From Flavobacteriaceae bacterium UBA7684 (lineage in GTDB: Bacteria; Bacteroidota; Bacteroidia; Flavobacteriales; Flavobacteriaceae), in the NCBI GenBank assembly GCA_002482885.1, contig DLGW01000001.1, positions 1 to 38,985 of the forward strand: a stretch of 38,985 bases of DNA. Direction: 5' to 3'. Positions within the stretch are counted from its first letter, which is position 1. The number at the start of each line of letters is the position of its first letter. The translations under genes were made by a program, and so were the position numbers. The notes under the pieces were generated by a model. The model was not told where the DNA came from. It saw only the letters and a program-made list of their open reading frames with translations, and did no database searches. Shown in pieces: positions 16,208 through 24,299 of the stretch.

Positions 16208-17041
16208 ATGAAAAGAAAACTAGACCTTGTTATCATTTCGGATGTGCATTTGGGGACTTATGGTTCCCGAGCCGACCAATTAAAGCTGTATTTAAAATCT
16301 ATAAAACCTAAAACCTTAGTTTTAAATGGGGATTTTATAGACATATGGCAGTTTCGAAAAAGTTATTTTCCTAAATCGCATTTAAAAGTGATTAAACAGG
16401 TGATGGAAATGGCTAAGTCGGGTACTAAAATCGTTTATATTACAGGGAATCACGATGAAATGCTTAGAAAATTCACGGATATTAAAATCGGGAATTTTGA
16501 ACTGTGCAATAAAAAGATTCTGGAATTTGCCGACGGTAAAAAAGCATGGATTTTTCACGGAGATATTTTTGATTTATCGGTACAACATTCTAAATGGATT
16601 GCCAAATTGGGCGGGCATGGTTATGATTTATTAATTTTAATTAATGTGCTCATTAATTGGATTTTAGAAAGATTGGGTAAGGAAAAGTATTCTTTGTCTA
16701 AAAAAATTAAATCTTCGGTTAAAAAAGCGGTAAGTCATGTGTCTAATTTTGAAGATACTGCTATTGAATTAGCTATTGAGCAAGGCTATGATTATGTGAT
16801 TTGTGGGCATATTCATCAGCCTCAAAAACGACAGGTAGATACGGAAAATGGATCTACGATGTATTTAAATTCAGGCGATTGGATTGAAAATTTAACGGCT
16901 CTGGAATATCATAAAGGTTCTTGGGAATTGTATCATCATACAGATGTCAAAATTGACAAAAACTCTGATTCAGAGGAGGTTATGCAATTGAATTTAAATG
17001 AACTTATTAAAGAAGTTACTGCCCCTGATAAAAAGGTGTAA
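16208..17041 (+). CDS. LpxH-like metallophosphoesterase (UDP-2,3-diacylglucosamine diphosphatase type)
   Basis: This 277-residue calcineurin-like phosphoesterase has all five metal-site motifs in order: SDVHLG, GDFIDIW, GNHDE, HGDIFD and GHIHQP. The spacing and the ISDVHLGTYGS and YLNSGDWIENLTALEY segments match the LpxH/LpxH2-like group that hydrolyses UDP-2,3-diacylglucosamine in lipid A synthesis. Activity on this substrate is inferred and not certain, because Bacteroidota carry several members. It has no signal peptide. A weak hairpin (AATGTGCCAA with TTGGGCATT, 16179-16202) sits just upstream of the start, and a palindromic repeat element follows the stop. Confidence 0.8.
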   Translation: MKRKLDLVIISDVHLGTYGSRADQLKLYLKSIKPKTLVLNGDFIDIWQFRKSYFPKSHLKVIKQVMEMAKSGTKIVYITGNHDEMLRKFTDIKIGNFELCNKKILEFADGKKAWIFHGDIFDLSVQHSKWIAKLGGHGYDLLILINVLINWILERLGKEKYSLSKKIKSSVKKAVSHVSNFEDTAIELAIEQGYDYVICGHIHQPQKRQVDTENGSTMYLNSGDWIENLTALEYHKGSWELYHHTDVKIDKNSDSEEVMQLNLNELIKEVTAPDKKV

Positions 17042-17059
17042 AGTTGCAAAAGGGGGTGT

Positions 17060-17142
17060 AGCGACATCCTTTTATAAGACTGGCGTAGCCTTGGCAGGCT
17101 TATAAAAGATATAGCGGAAAACCCGACCTGCCTTTCGGCAGG
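17060..17142. repeat. Palindromic intergenic repeat element
   Basis: A perfect 10-base inverted repeat, CTTTTATAAG (17069-17078) and CTTATAAAAG (17099-17108), encloses ACTGGCGTAGCCTTGGCAGG. A second hairpin follows: CCTGCC (17127-17132), TTTC, GGCAGG (17137-17142). The flanks GTAGCGACATCC and GATATAGCGGAAAACCCGAC recall a REP-like intergenic repeat that I associate with Flavobacterium genomes. It lies between two convergent genes and may also serve as a terminator. Copy number in the genome is unknown. Confidence 0.55.
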
Positions 17143-17154
17143 ATTTGCCTAAAA

Positions 17155-17769
17155 TTACATGATGCTAAAAATAGCGTACCCGTAAATTACATACCTTAAA
17201 AATCTTAATAAGGCAAATAATAAAAAGTTGGGAAATCGGTATTTAATCATTCCTGCAGCGAAACAGGCAATGGCAAAGGGCAAGGGTAAAAGAGCTCCTA
17301 CGGCAATTAAAAATCCACCCCATTTACGCATATTACCTATGTGTTGGCTGGCTTTTACTTCCATATATTCTCTGATTCTGTCGTTATACAAAAGTGCTCT
17401 TCCGTATAAATAAGAAATGACTCCTCCTAAAAAGGAAAGTACCGAAAGTATAAATAGGTAATAAATTGGACTAGGGGTATTGTTGGTCCAGGCAATAAAA
17501 ATGTCTGGAGGCAATAAACCTAGAATACACTCTGAAATAAAAAATACCGTAAATATGGTAATATCACTATAGTTTTTGGTAAGTAGTACGAGTAATTCGT
17601 TAATATTGATTACATATTCGTTAATAATTACCAGGGCTATAATAAATATAACAATCGGAGGAAGTGCTTTTTTAGTATTTGTCCATAGGTAATCGTAAAA
17701 TCCAGTTCTTTTGTAATATAAGTTTAGTTGGGACCATTTATTCTTTTTTCGTTTGTTTAGTTTTGACAT
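17155..17769 (-). CDS. VTT/DedA-like membrane protein
   Basis: This 204-residue integral membrane protein has a basic N-terminus (MSKLNKRKKNKWSQLN) and about four to five hydrophobic segments: ALPPIVIFIIALVII, FTVFFISECILGLLPPDIFI, YYLFILSVLSFLGGVISYLY, and the C-terminal GGFLIAVGALLPLPFAIACF. The E-x3-GLLPPD segment and the GALLPLPF helix resemble the re-entrant loops of VTT (SNARE-associated/DedA) proteins, which act as lipid scramblases or transporters. The precise substrate is unknown. It is a single gene read toward the phosphoesterase. Confidence 0.65.
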   Translation of the reverse strand: MSKLNKRKKNKWSQLNLYYKRTGFYDYLWTNTKKALPPIVIFIIALVIINEYVININELLVLLTKNYSDITIFTVFFISECILGLLPPDIFIAWTNNTPSPIYYLFILSVLSFLGGVISYLYGRALLYNDRIREYMEVKASQHIGNMRKWGGFLIAVGALLPLPFAIACFAAGMIKYRFPNFLLFALLRFLRYVIYGYAIFSIM

Positions 17770-17879
17770 AAGTAAATAAAATAGCCGTTGTTTTTAAGGA
17801 GCGCTAATATAATACAATCTAAGCCTATAGCACGTAAGCTTTTGTTAATTTTATTTAATAGAAATGCCTTTTTTTAAGC

Positions 17880-17887
17880 TAAATTTG
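17880..17887 (+). promoter_or_regulatory. Putative -7 element of the SF2 helicase gene
   Basis: TAAATTTG fits TAnnTTTG and sits 21 bases before the start codon at 17909, giving a leader of about 15 bases. A -33 element was not clear. Confidence 0.4.
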
Positions 17888-17908
17888 TAGCCTTAAAATT
17901 TTTAATAA

Positions 17909-19435
17909 ATGAGTTTAACCAATACCTTATTGGAATCTGATGACAAGAAAGAACTTTATGAGTATCAGTTGGGAGATTTGGATAAAATCTTTCAGTGCTT
18001 AAGTACGCATAAAAAAAATTACAGCTTGTTGTACCAGTTGCCTACGGGTGGGGGTAAAACCGTTATCTTTTCCGAGATTGTTCGCCGGTACATTAAAAAC
18101 AGCAAACAAAAAGTGGTGGTGCTTACCCATAGGGTAGAATTGTGCAAACAAACCTCTAATATGTTAACGGGTTTTGGGGTTAAGAACAAAATCATTAACA
18201 GTAAAATTAAAGAATTACCAGACCAAGAAGAATATACTTGTTTTGTAGCTATGGTGGAAACACTTAAAAATAGGCTAGAAGATGAAATTTTAGAAATTGA
18301 TAATGTAGGCTTGGTAATTATTGATGAGGCGCATTTTAATTCTTTCAGAAAATTATTAGGTTCTTTTCAGAACTGTTTTATATTGGGAGTTACGGCAACA
18401 CCGTTGAGTTCTAATGCAAAACTTCCGATGAAAAACATTTATGACGAGTTGATTATTGGTGATAATATTCGTTCGTTAATAGATAAAGGATTTTTAGCAA
18501 AGGCTAACATTTATTCCTATAATGTTGGTTTGGGAAGTTTAAAAATTGGACAAAATGGTGATTATACCGTAAAGTCTTCGGATGAACTGTATTCTAATAC
18601 CGAAATGCTAGAAAAATTAAAGTATGCCTACGACGAACACGCGGCAAGTAAAAAAACTTTGATTTTTAATAATGGAATTAAAACTTCGTTGCAGGTATAC
18701 CGAATGTTTGCCACGGCAGGTTATCCGGTTAGGCATTTAGACAATTCCAATTCTCCACAAGAACGCAAAGAAATTTTATACTGGTTTAAACATACGCCTA
18801 ATGCAATTTTGACTTCGGTAAGTATTTTAACTACTGGTTTTGATGAGCCTACGGTGGAAGCTATTATTTTAAATAGAGCTACTAAATCGTTAACCTTATA
18901 TTTTCAAATGATTGGTAGGGGATCAAGAGTACTGCCACACAAAAAGTCTTTTGAAGTAATTGATTTAGGAAACAATGCCGCAAGATTTGGATTTTGGGAT
19001 GAACCCATCAACTGGCACATGATATTTAAGTTTCCAGAAATGTATTTGGAATCTTTACGTTCCGACGAAGATATTGAACGTAACTTTAGGTATGAAATGC
19101 CTTTGGAGGTAAAAAAGAAATTCAGAAAATCAAACAATACGGGTTTTAATACCGAAGAAATTTACCGAGAAATTTTAAGAAAAGGACAAAAAACAAAAAC
19201 TGTTTTAGATCTTTCCGTGCAACAACACGCTCAGCTTTGTGTAGAAAACGCAGAGACTTTAATGGAAGCTAAATTATTAGCTAAGGATTTATACGATGAA
19301 ATTTCGTATCGCATAAAACAATATACCTACTTATTAGGTAATTGTACTAAGAATTACGCAGAGTGGTTAGAAGAAGATTACAAATCCAAACTGAGCTTAG
19401 CGATTGGTCAGTTGTTCAGAGCTAAAGTCGCCTAA
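17909..19435 (+). CDS. DEAD/DEAH-box (SF2) helicase, ResIII-like
   Basis: This 508-residue superfamily 2 helicase has motif I PTGGGKT (45-51), motif Ia VVVLTHRVEL, motif II DEAH (139-142) and motif III GVTATP. In the second domain it has LIFNNGIKTS, ILTTGFDEP and motif VI QMIGRGSR. The GRGSRVLPHKKSFEVIDLGN ending is typical of type III restriction-like (ResIII) single-gene helicases in Bacteroidota. About 110 residues after the helicase core are helical and unassigned. It is probably a DNA or RNA translocase in repair or RNA processing. No restriction or methylase partner is adjacent, so a defence role has no support here. Confidence 0.85.
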   Translation: MSLTNTLLESDDKKELYEYQLGDLDKIFQCLSTHKKNYSLLYQLPTGGGKTVIFSEIVRRYIKNSKQKVVVLTHRVELCKQTSNMLTGFGVKNKIINSKIKELPDQEEYTCFVAMVETLKNRLEDEILEIDNVGLVIIDEAHFNSFRKLLGSFQNCFILGVTATPLSSNAKLPMKNIYDELIIGDNIRSLIDKGFLAKANIYSYNVGLGSLKIGQNGDYTVKSSDELYSNTEMLEKLKYAYDEHAASKKTLIFNNGIKTSLQVYRMFATAGYPVRHLDNSNSPQERKEILYWFKHTPNAILTSVSILTTGFDEPTVEAIILNRATKSLTLYFQMIGRGSRVLPHKKSFEVIDLGNNAARFGFWDEPINWHMIFKFPEMYLESLRSDEDIERNFRYEMPLEVKKKFRKSNNTGFNTEEIYREILRKGQKTKTVLDLSVQQHAQLCVENAETLMEAKLLAKDLYDEISYRIKQYTYLLGNCTKNYAEWLEEDYKSKLSLAIGQLFRAKVA

Positions 19436-19464
19436 CTTTAATGATTTTTAAAATACCTTAAATT

Positions 19465-20817
19465 ATGTTCACTTCCATCAATCCTTACAATCAAAAAGAA
19501 GTGCATTCTTTTGAGCATCATACTCCAGAAGAAGTAGAAGAAGTAATTGCTGGTGCTGCAAAAATATTTAATGATTGGAAAAATATTTCCTTTACCGAAA
19601 GAGCCGCTGTAATAGATACTATAGCGGCTTTATTATTACAGAATAAAAAAGTTTACGCATCTGTCATTACCCAAGAAATGGGAAAACCCATAACCGAAGC
19701 CATAGCCGAAATAGAAAAATGTGCTTGGTTATGTAATTATTATGCAGATCATGCTGCTGATTTTTTAAATGAAGAATTTATAGATACTGATGCCTCTAAA
19801 AGCTCGGTACAATTTCAGCCCTTGGGGGTTGTTTTTGGAATCATGCCTTGGAATTTTCCTTTTTGGCAAGTGTTTCGATTTGCTATTCCTGCGTTAATGG
19901 CTGGAAATACCGTAGTGATTAAACATGCGCCTAATGTAATGGGATGTGCCAAATTGATTCAAAAAATAATTGTATCATCGACCTCTTACAAATCCATTTT
20001 TCAGTTGTTGATGATTGATGTAGACAAAATAGAAGACATTATTAAAGACAATCGAATTAAAGCTGTAACCTTTACCGGAAGTGAATATGCTGGTAAAAAT
20101 ATTGCTTTACTATCTGCTAAATATTTAAAAAAATCTGTTTTAGAATTGGGTGGAAGTAATGCGTTTATAGTATTGGAAGATGCCAATATAGAATTAGCCT
20201 CAGGAATTGCAGTAACAGCCCGATTACAAAATACAGGACAAAGTTGTATTGCAGCCAAACGGTTTATTTTGCTTGAAAAAATAGCGGAAGAATTTATAGA
20301 AAAATTAAAAACAGCTTTTGATAAAGTAGTTGCAGGTAATCCTATAGAGGAAACCGCTCAAATAGGAGTTATCGCCCGCGAGGATTTGTTGTACAATTTA
20401 AAAAATCAAGTACAAGATGCTATAGATAAAGGTGCTACTTTAATTACAGGCGGAAACTTTAAGGATAATTATTACGCACCCACCATTTTAACCAACATAA
20501 CTCCTGACATGTTGGTTTATCATCAAGAAGTTTTTGGACCAGTTGCAGTTATTTTTGTAGTTAAAAATGATGCGGAAGCCATTCAATTAGCCAACGATAC
20601 CCGTTTTGGATTAGGTGCCAGTGTATTTACAAAAAATGTACTTAGAGCAAATGGTTATATAGAACAAATAGAAGATGGTGCGGTATTTATTAATTCCATG
20701 ATAAAATCAGATCCCAGATTACCCTTCGGAGGAACTAAAAATTCAGGAATAGGCAGAGAATTAGGGTCTTACGGGATTAAAGAATTTGTAAATATCAAAA
20801 CAGTGTATTGGAAATAA
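19465..20817 (+). CDS. NAD(P)-dependent succinate-semialdehyde dehydrogenase-like aldehyde dehydrogenase
   Basis: This 450-residue aldehyde dehydrogenase has the general-base Glu227 in LELGGSNAF and the catalytic Cys261 in NTGQSCIAAKR. Other features are GIMPWNFPFWQVFR (cofactor site), VTFTGSEYAG, and EVFGPVAVIF near the C-terminus. The short length, without an N-terminal extension, and the sequence ending IGRELGSYGIKEFVN agree with the succinate-semialdehyde dehydrogenase group. The true substrate may be another short semialdehyde. The gene starts 29 bases after the helicase gene, so they may share a transcript. A terminator follows directly. Confidence 0.85.
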   Translation: MFTSINPYNQKEVHSFEHHTPEEVEEVIAGAAKIFNDWKNISFTERAAVIDTIAALLLQNKKVYASVITQEMGKPITEAIAEIEKCAWLCNYYADHAADFLNEEFIDTDASKSSVQFQPLGVVFGIMPWNFPFWQVFRFAIPALMAGNTVVIKHAPNVMGCAKLIQKIIVSSTSYKSIFQLLMIDVDKIEDIIKDNRIKAVTFTGSEYAGKNIALLSAKYLKKSVLELGGSNAFIVLEDANIELASGIAVTARLQNTGQSCIAAKRFILLEKIAEEFIEKLKTAFDKVVAGNPIEETAQIGVIAREDLLYNLKNQVQDAIDKGATLITGGNFKDNYYAPTILTNITPDMLVYHQEVFGPVAVIFVVKNDAEAIQLANDTRFGLGASVFTKNVLRANGYIEQIEDGAVFINSMIKSDPRLPFGGTKNSGIGRELGSYGIKEFVNIKTVYWK

Positions 20818-20819
20818 AA

Positions 20820-20847
20820 AAAGTCCCAAACTTTCGTTTGAGACTTT
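20820..20847. terminator. Terminator between dehydrogenase and tRNA
   Basis: AAAGTC-C-CAAAC pairs with GTTTG-A-GACTTT with one mismatch around a TTTC loop. It is usable in both directions and lies against the 3' end of the minus-strand tRNA. Confidence 0.7.
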
Positions 20848-20849
20848 AG

Positions 20850-20923
20850 TAGCGAGGACGGGAGTTGAACCCGTGACCTCAGGGTTATGAATCCTGCGCT
20901 CTAACCAACTGAGCTACCTCGCC
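20850..20923 (-). tRNA. tRNA-Met (CAT anticodon)
   Basis: On the minus strand a 74-base cloverleaf begins GGCGAGGTAGCTCAGTTGGT and ends CCTCGCTA. The acceptor stem is 7 base pairs with a G-U pair at position 1-72. The T-arm is ACGGG TTCAACT CCCGT. The anticodon loop is TTCATAA, so the anticodon is CAT. The last pair of the anticodon stem (A-C) is a mismatch. It resembles the elongator tRNA-Met of Bacteroidota and lacks the C1-A72 mismatch of initiators. tRNA-Ile(CAT) with lysidine is the alternative. The CCA end is not encoded. Confidence 0.9.
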
Positions 20924-21007
20924 GTGGACTGATAGAGGTTAATTTTTATCGAGTGCAAATATAGTATATAATTTTAGGCACGCAAGTCCTTTTTTAAAAA
21001 TTTAAGC

Positions 21008-21041
21008 ATAAAAAAGTCCCGAATATTCGGGACTTTTTTAT
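21008..21041. terminator. Perfect palindromic terminator
   Basis: A 34-base perfect palindrome has six A, GTCCC, GAATATTC, GGGAC and six T. It serves the minus-strand gene that ends at 21059 and could act in both directions. It begins with the same AAAAAGTCCC as the terminator at 20820. Confidence 0.8.
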
Positions 21042-21058
21042 GACTTTCTGTAACTGAA

Positions 21059-21622
21059 TTATTTAACCTTACACGCTTTTTCCATTTCTAAAATTCCTTT
21101 AGCATTTTTAACATCTGGGTCTGTAGCTCCGTCAGCAACACCAGGCGTTAATTGTCCATCAATAGAAGGAATGTCCATTGTTTTTAAATTTTTCATTTCG
21201 CTTTTAAGTGTTTTATGAAAAGCTTTGTCTTTATCATAGTTTTTAAACACTTTTTCAGAATCTACTTTGTGATTATCTTCAATATCACCTTTGTGTTGTT
21301 TTAAAGCCATCATAGCTACTTTTCGCGCTTTAATGGAATGGAATATGGCGGTTTCGTAATTTTTTTCGGCGTACAATTCAGCTGCCTTTTTTTGATATGC
21401 AAAAGCAATACCTATAAAAGGGTCTTCTGACTTAGGCTCTTTTTTATTCGCTTTTTTGGCACTCACTGCTGCTTTTATTACAGTAACTGAACTGTTTATA
21501 AAGGATTTAGCATCATTAGCTTGTTTTTTTAATGTAGCAGCATCTTGTGCTTGAACGCTTAACCCAAAAGTTAAGGAAAGGAACATCATTAACACTTTAC
21601 CGAAATGTAGATTCTTTTTCAT
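21059..21622 (-). CDS. Secreted protein of unknown function, helical
   Basis: This 187-residue protein has a signal peptide ending in SVQAQ (about residue 26). The mature part is strongly charged and predicted helical (LKKQANDAKSFINSSVTVIK, AFAYQKKAAELYAEKNYETA), with a run resembling one tetratricopeptide-like helix pair, then Asp/Lys-rich segments and a final Cys near the C-terminus (EKACKVK). I do not recognise a family. It is likely periplasmic or surface exposed. It is a single gene with its own terminator. Confidence 0.7.
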   Translation of the reverse strand: MKKNLHFGKVLMMFLSLTFGLSVQAQDAATLKKQANDAKSFINSSVTVIKAAVSAKKANKKEPKSEDPFIGIAFAYQKKAAELYAEKNYETAIFHSIKARKVAMMALKQHKGDIEDNHKVDSEKVFKNYDKDKAFHKTLKSEMKNLKTMDIPSIDGQLTPGVADGATDPDVKNAKGILEMEKACKVK

Positions 21623-21726
21623 TTTAATCAGAGGTTTAAATTTATAATACGTTTACTAATTTAGAGTTTTACCTAATAAAATCCAATTGTTAAGGCGCTT
21701 AATTTTAAGGAGCGGATTAATTTAAC

Positions 21727-21734
21727 TAGTTTTG
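21727..21734 (+). promoter_or_regulatory. -7 element of rnpB
   Basis: TAGTTTTG matches TAnnTTTG and ends 4 bases before the predicted 5' end of RNase P RNA, the spacing expected for this promoter class. No -33 TTG is visible at 19-23 bases upstream. Confidence 0.5.
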
Positions 21735-21738
21735 CGCC

Positions 21739-22046
21739 AGCAGGTCGCTTTGTCGCTTTGATTTATTAAAGAGGAAAGTCCGGGCACCACAGAGAAGCAT
21801 AGCGGGTAACGCCCGTCATCCGCCTTGGCGGAGAGGACAAGTGCAACAGAAAGTATGTACAGGTTAATGCTGTAGTGAAACCAGGTAAACTCTATGCGGT
21901 GAAATGCCATGTATATCGGCAGTTAAGGGTTTCTCGCTCGTTGCCGAGGGGTAGGCAGATAGATTGTGTTAGTAATGACATAACCAGATAAATGACAAAG
22001 ATTGTGGCAACACAATACAGAACCCGGCTTACAGACCTGCTTTTTT
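21739..22046 (+). ncRNA. rnpB: RNase P RNA
   Basis: This is the catalytic RNA of RNase P, which trims tRNA 5' ends. The terminal stem P1 pairs AGCAGGTC (21739-21746) with GACCTGCT (22034-22041). Conserved blocks are GAGGAAAGTCCGGGCACCAC at the 5' side, AGCGGGTAACGCCCG, GAGGACAAGTGCAACAGAAA, AAACTCTATGCGGTGAAATG, and ACAGAACCCGGCTTACAGAC at the 3' end. The length of about 305 bases suits a bacterial type A RNA. A run of T ends transcription, and it overlaps the stop codon of the convergent rsmD gene. Open frames in this stretch are not genes. Confidence 0.93.
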
Positions 22047-22581
22047 ATTTTCCAAAAAAACTAAATATGGAACCCCCATATTTTTTTTCTAACACTAAAT
22101 TAGGATGGTGTGCTAGTTTTGTATTCGGAGAATGTTCTATAATTAATAAACCTTCTTCTTTAAGTAGTTTTCTTTCATTTACTAAATTAACGATTTCATC
22201 AAATGAAGCTTGTGGTAAATGGTAAGGTGGATCGGCAAAAATAATATCGTATTCGGACTTAGTGGTTTGTAAAAATTTATACACATCATTTTTAATAACA
22301 TGTATGGGTAAGTCTAAGGCCTGTGTGGTTTCAATAATGAATTTTACACACTTAAATTCTGCCTCCACGGCGGTGATATCTGTTGTTCCTCTTGAACCAA
22401 ATTCGTAACTAATGTTGCCCGTTCCCGAAAATAAATCCAAGACTTTAATCTCTGAAAATTCAAAACGGTTATTAAGAACATTAAATAAAGACTCTTTGGA
22501 TAAATCGGTAGTGGGTCTTACGGGTAAATTTTTTGGGGCAGTAATTCTTCGGCTTTTTAATTTTCCAGAAACAATTCTCAT
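22045..22581 (-). CDS. rsmD: 16S rRNA (guanine966-N2)-methyltransferase RsmD
   Basis: This 178-residue SAM-dependent methyltransferase of the RsmD family methylates G966 of 16S rRNA. It has the N-terminal MRIVSGKLKSRRI and PTTDLSKESLFNVL, the SAM motif LDLFSGTGNISYE at about 48-60, and the catalytic DPPY at 117-120. The length is normal. The start codon overlaps the stop codon of the DUF3822 gene (ATGA), which implies translational coupling. Its stop codon lies on the T-run that ends rnpB, so the two genes are packed tail to tail. Confidence 0.9.
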   Translation of the reverse strand: MRIVSGKLKSRRITAPKNLPVRPTTDLSKESLFNVLNNRFEFSEIKVLDLFSGTGNISYEFGSRGTTDITAVEAEFKCVKFIIETTQALDLPIHVIKNDVYKFLQTTKSEYDIIFADPPYHLPQASFDEIVNLVNERKLLKEEGLLIIEHSPNTKLAHHPNLVLEKKYGGSIFSFFGK

Positions 22582-23396
22582 GAATGTAAAAGTATAAAGT
22601 ATTTTAAGTAGTCAATTGCATTGGTATTCCAATCGTTATTATTAATCATATTGGGTTCAATCAATTCTACATGGCGAATATACTTATAGGTAATTTTAAA
22701 TAATTCATCTTCAGGAGTAATGTCTCCTAAAAAATTTAATTTAAAAGTTTCGGGATTTAGCTTGAGTTGTTCTGCTACAAAAAGAATGTAGTATAAAAAG
22801 TCTTCTTTGGTTCTGTATTGAAAGCTATTTAAAAGTTCTAATTTACCTTTATGGGTAATTATAATTTCAAAATGAGTAGGCTGAACATGAACATAAAACT
22901 GTAATTCATAGCTGTTTTTAGAAACATCTAATAAAGTTTTTGCTAATACACTTGTGGCGTGTTTGTAGGTTACGTTTTTAAAGTGTTTTTTGGCGATATT
23001 ATTTACAGACTCAAAAGGAATATAAACGTTATGAATAGAATGATTTTCTATAATATCATAAGCAAACTTATCTATAGAAAGGGTTTTAATACTGAATTTT
23101 AAATATTCGTTCATGTGTTGTTTATCAAACAACGAGCTAGGTACTGCTGTAAATAATTGATTCATGTGAATCAAATTTACCGAATCAAAATCTTCGGCAT
23201 TAAATTGCGTGGTAAATATATTTTCCACTTGTTCCTCGAAAGACAACCCTTGATTTACATCAATAGGAATGGTTGTAAAAGCAGAAGGAATATTATTTAA
23301 GGTATCTAACGAATAAAAAGAAAGTCCATTCAGAGTAAGCTGAATGGACAGTTTTTTATATTTTTTTTCAGCAATGTTGTTATTCATTATTGCCAT
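22578..23396 (-). CDS. DUF3822-family protein
   Basis: This 272-residue protein resembles the DUF3822 family, which is seen mainly in Bacteroidota next to rsmD. Visible features are KLSIQLTLNGLSFYSLDTLN at the N-terminus, YLKFSIKTLSIDKFAYDIIE in the middle, then IPFESVNNIAKKHF and the HVQPTHFEIIITHKGKLELL segment. The fold is probably actin-like (ASKHA), as the two-lobed repeat suggests, but no function is known. The first ATG (23396) overlaps the upstream gene by 17 bases. A second ATG three codons later (23387) is an alternative start. Coupling to rsmD is described there. Confidence 0.8.
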   Translation of the reverse strand: MAIMNNNIAEKKYKKLSIQLTLNGLSFYSLDTLNNIPSAFTTIPIDVNQGLSFEEQVENIFTTQFNAEDFDSVNLIHMNQLFTAVPSSLFDKQHMNEYLKFSIKTLSIDKFAYDIIENHSIHNVYIPFESVNNIAKKHFKNVTYKHATSVLAKTLLDVSKNSYELQFYVHVQPTHFEIIITHKGKLELLNSFQYRTKEDFLYYILFVAEQLKLNPETFKLNFLGDITPEDELFKITYKYIRHVELIEPNMINNNDWNTNAIDYLKYFILLHS

Positions 23397-24138
23397 ATTT
23401 TTTAGGCCAGTTACCGTTGGTATTGATATCTTCTAAAGAACCTAAAATAATTTCTTTTCCATTGATTTCATCCACACCAACAATGTTGTCTTCTTTAGCT
23501 ACCATGTCAGGATCTAAACCTTTTAAAACGTCTTTTTTAACAATTTTAGCTACAAAAACAGGAATGGTTAATTTGTTTCTTTCAATAACAGCCGTTTTCA
23601 TAGTAACTTTAGCTACTATATCCCCAATTTTAACTTGGTTTAATCTTTTGTATCGGTCTGAATTTTTAAACAATGAATCTTTAACAGAAACATACCCTAA
23701 AGTATCAATAACAACAATGTCTTTAAAATAACCTCCTTGACCATCTGCACCAACAGAAATACCAAAAGCACTATTTTTAGCGGCATCAATGATAGAAGTG
23801 TCTTTTCTTTCTACAATAGCAAAACGCTCTGCTTCAATAAATTTCTCTAAATCTTCAAAAGTAGCCGCATAAGAGCCTTTGATTGCTTTGTGTGCTAATT
23901 GTGCATTTCTAATGTCTTGTAATTTATTAACTGCAATTTGTAAACGTTCTTGTTTTAATTTTTGAAAACGAATCGGACCAGTAACCGAATTGTATATTAA
24001 AAAAACAATAAAGGAGGCCAATAACCAAAATATTCCGTTGAAAATAATTTTGTTTTTAGAAGTCGCTAATTTGTTAATCAACTTTACTGAACCGTAGATA
24101 AAAGCGATTAAAACAATTACGTAAATACCTAATTCCAT
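23380..24138 (-). CDS. Membrane protein of unknown function, operon leader of DUF3822-rsmD
   Basis: This 252-residue protein has two hydrophobic helices (MELGIYVIVLIAFIYGSVKL, and GIFWLLASFIVFLIYNSV at about 35-52), then a mainly extracytoplasmic part with a long helix (QERLQIAVNKLQDIRNAQLA) and HKAIKGSYAATFEDLEKFIE, a pattern reminiscent of pseudopilin-like proteins. The rest is soluble and unassigned. It heads the minus-strand operon with DUF3822 and rsmD and has a promoter-like sequence just upstream. I do not know its function. Confidence 0.75.
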   Translation of the reverse strand: MELGIYVIVLIAFIYGSVKLINKLATSKNKIIFNGIFWLLASFIVFLIYNSVTGPIRFQKLKQERLQIAVNKLQDIRNAQLAHKAIKGSYAATFEDLEKFIEAERFAIVERKDTSIIDAAKNSAFGISVGADGQGGYFKDIVVIDTLGYVSVKDSLFKNSDRYKRLNQVKIGDIVAKVTMKTAVIERNKLTIPVFVAKIVKKDVLKGLDPDMVAKEDNIVGVDEINGKEIILGSLEDINTNGNWPKKYGNNE

Positions 24139-24177
24139 AGTTTATGTGTGTCTAAATTTATTTTATATGTGATGAAA

Positions 24178-24206
24178 CAAAATTACATTTTTTTTCCAAT
24201 CACAAA
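24178..24206 (-). promoter_or_regulatory. Promoter of the membrane-protein/DUF3822/rsmD operon
   Basis: On the minus strand TTTG (24203-24206) is followed after 17 bases by TAATTTTG (24178-24185), fitting the Bacteroidota pattern. The start codon lies about 40 bases downstream. Confidence 0.5.
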
Positions 24207-24261
24207 AGTTTTTCAGTTTAAATTGAGATTAAAATTATGTAAATCTGAGTTATCAAAATGA

Positions 24262-24269
24262 TATCTTTG
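24262..24269 (+). promoter_or_regulatory. Putative -7 element of the RecD-like helicase gene
   Basis: TATCTTTG fits TAnnTTTG, 30 bases before the start at 24300. No matching -33 TTG is seen at the right distance. Confidence 0.4.
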
Positions 24270-24299
24270 AATCCTTAAAAATATAATCCCCATTTTTAC

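Noticed and set aside
17909..19435. A defence or restriction system around the ResIII-like helicase
   Set aside because: Neighbours are housekeeping genes, with no methylase, nuclease or phage-related gene nearby.
20820..21041. A mobile element bounded by the two AAAAAGTCCC hairpins around the tRNA
   Set aside because: Each hairpin is a good terminator for its own neighbouring gene, and the similarity is limited to about 10 bases.
21722..22225. Open frames within and just after RNase P RNA
   Set aside because: The conserved RNA motifs and P1 pairing explain the sequence, and the second frame lies across rsmD.
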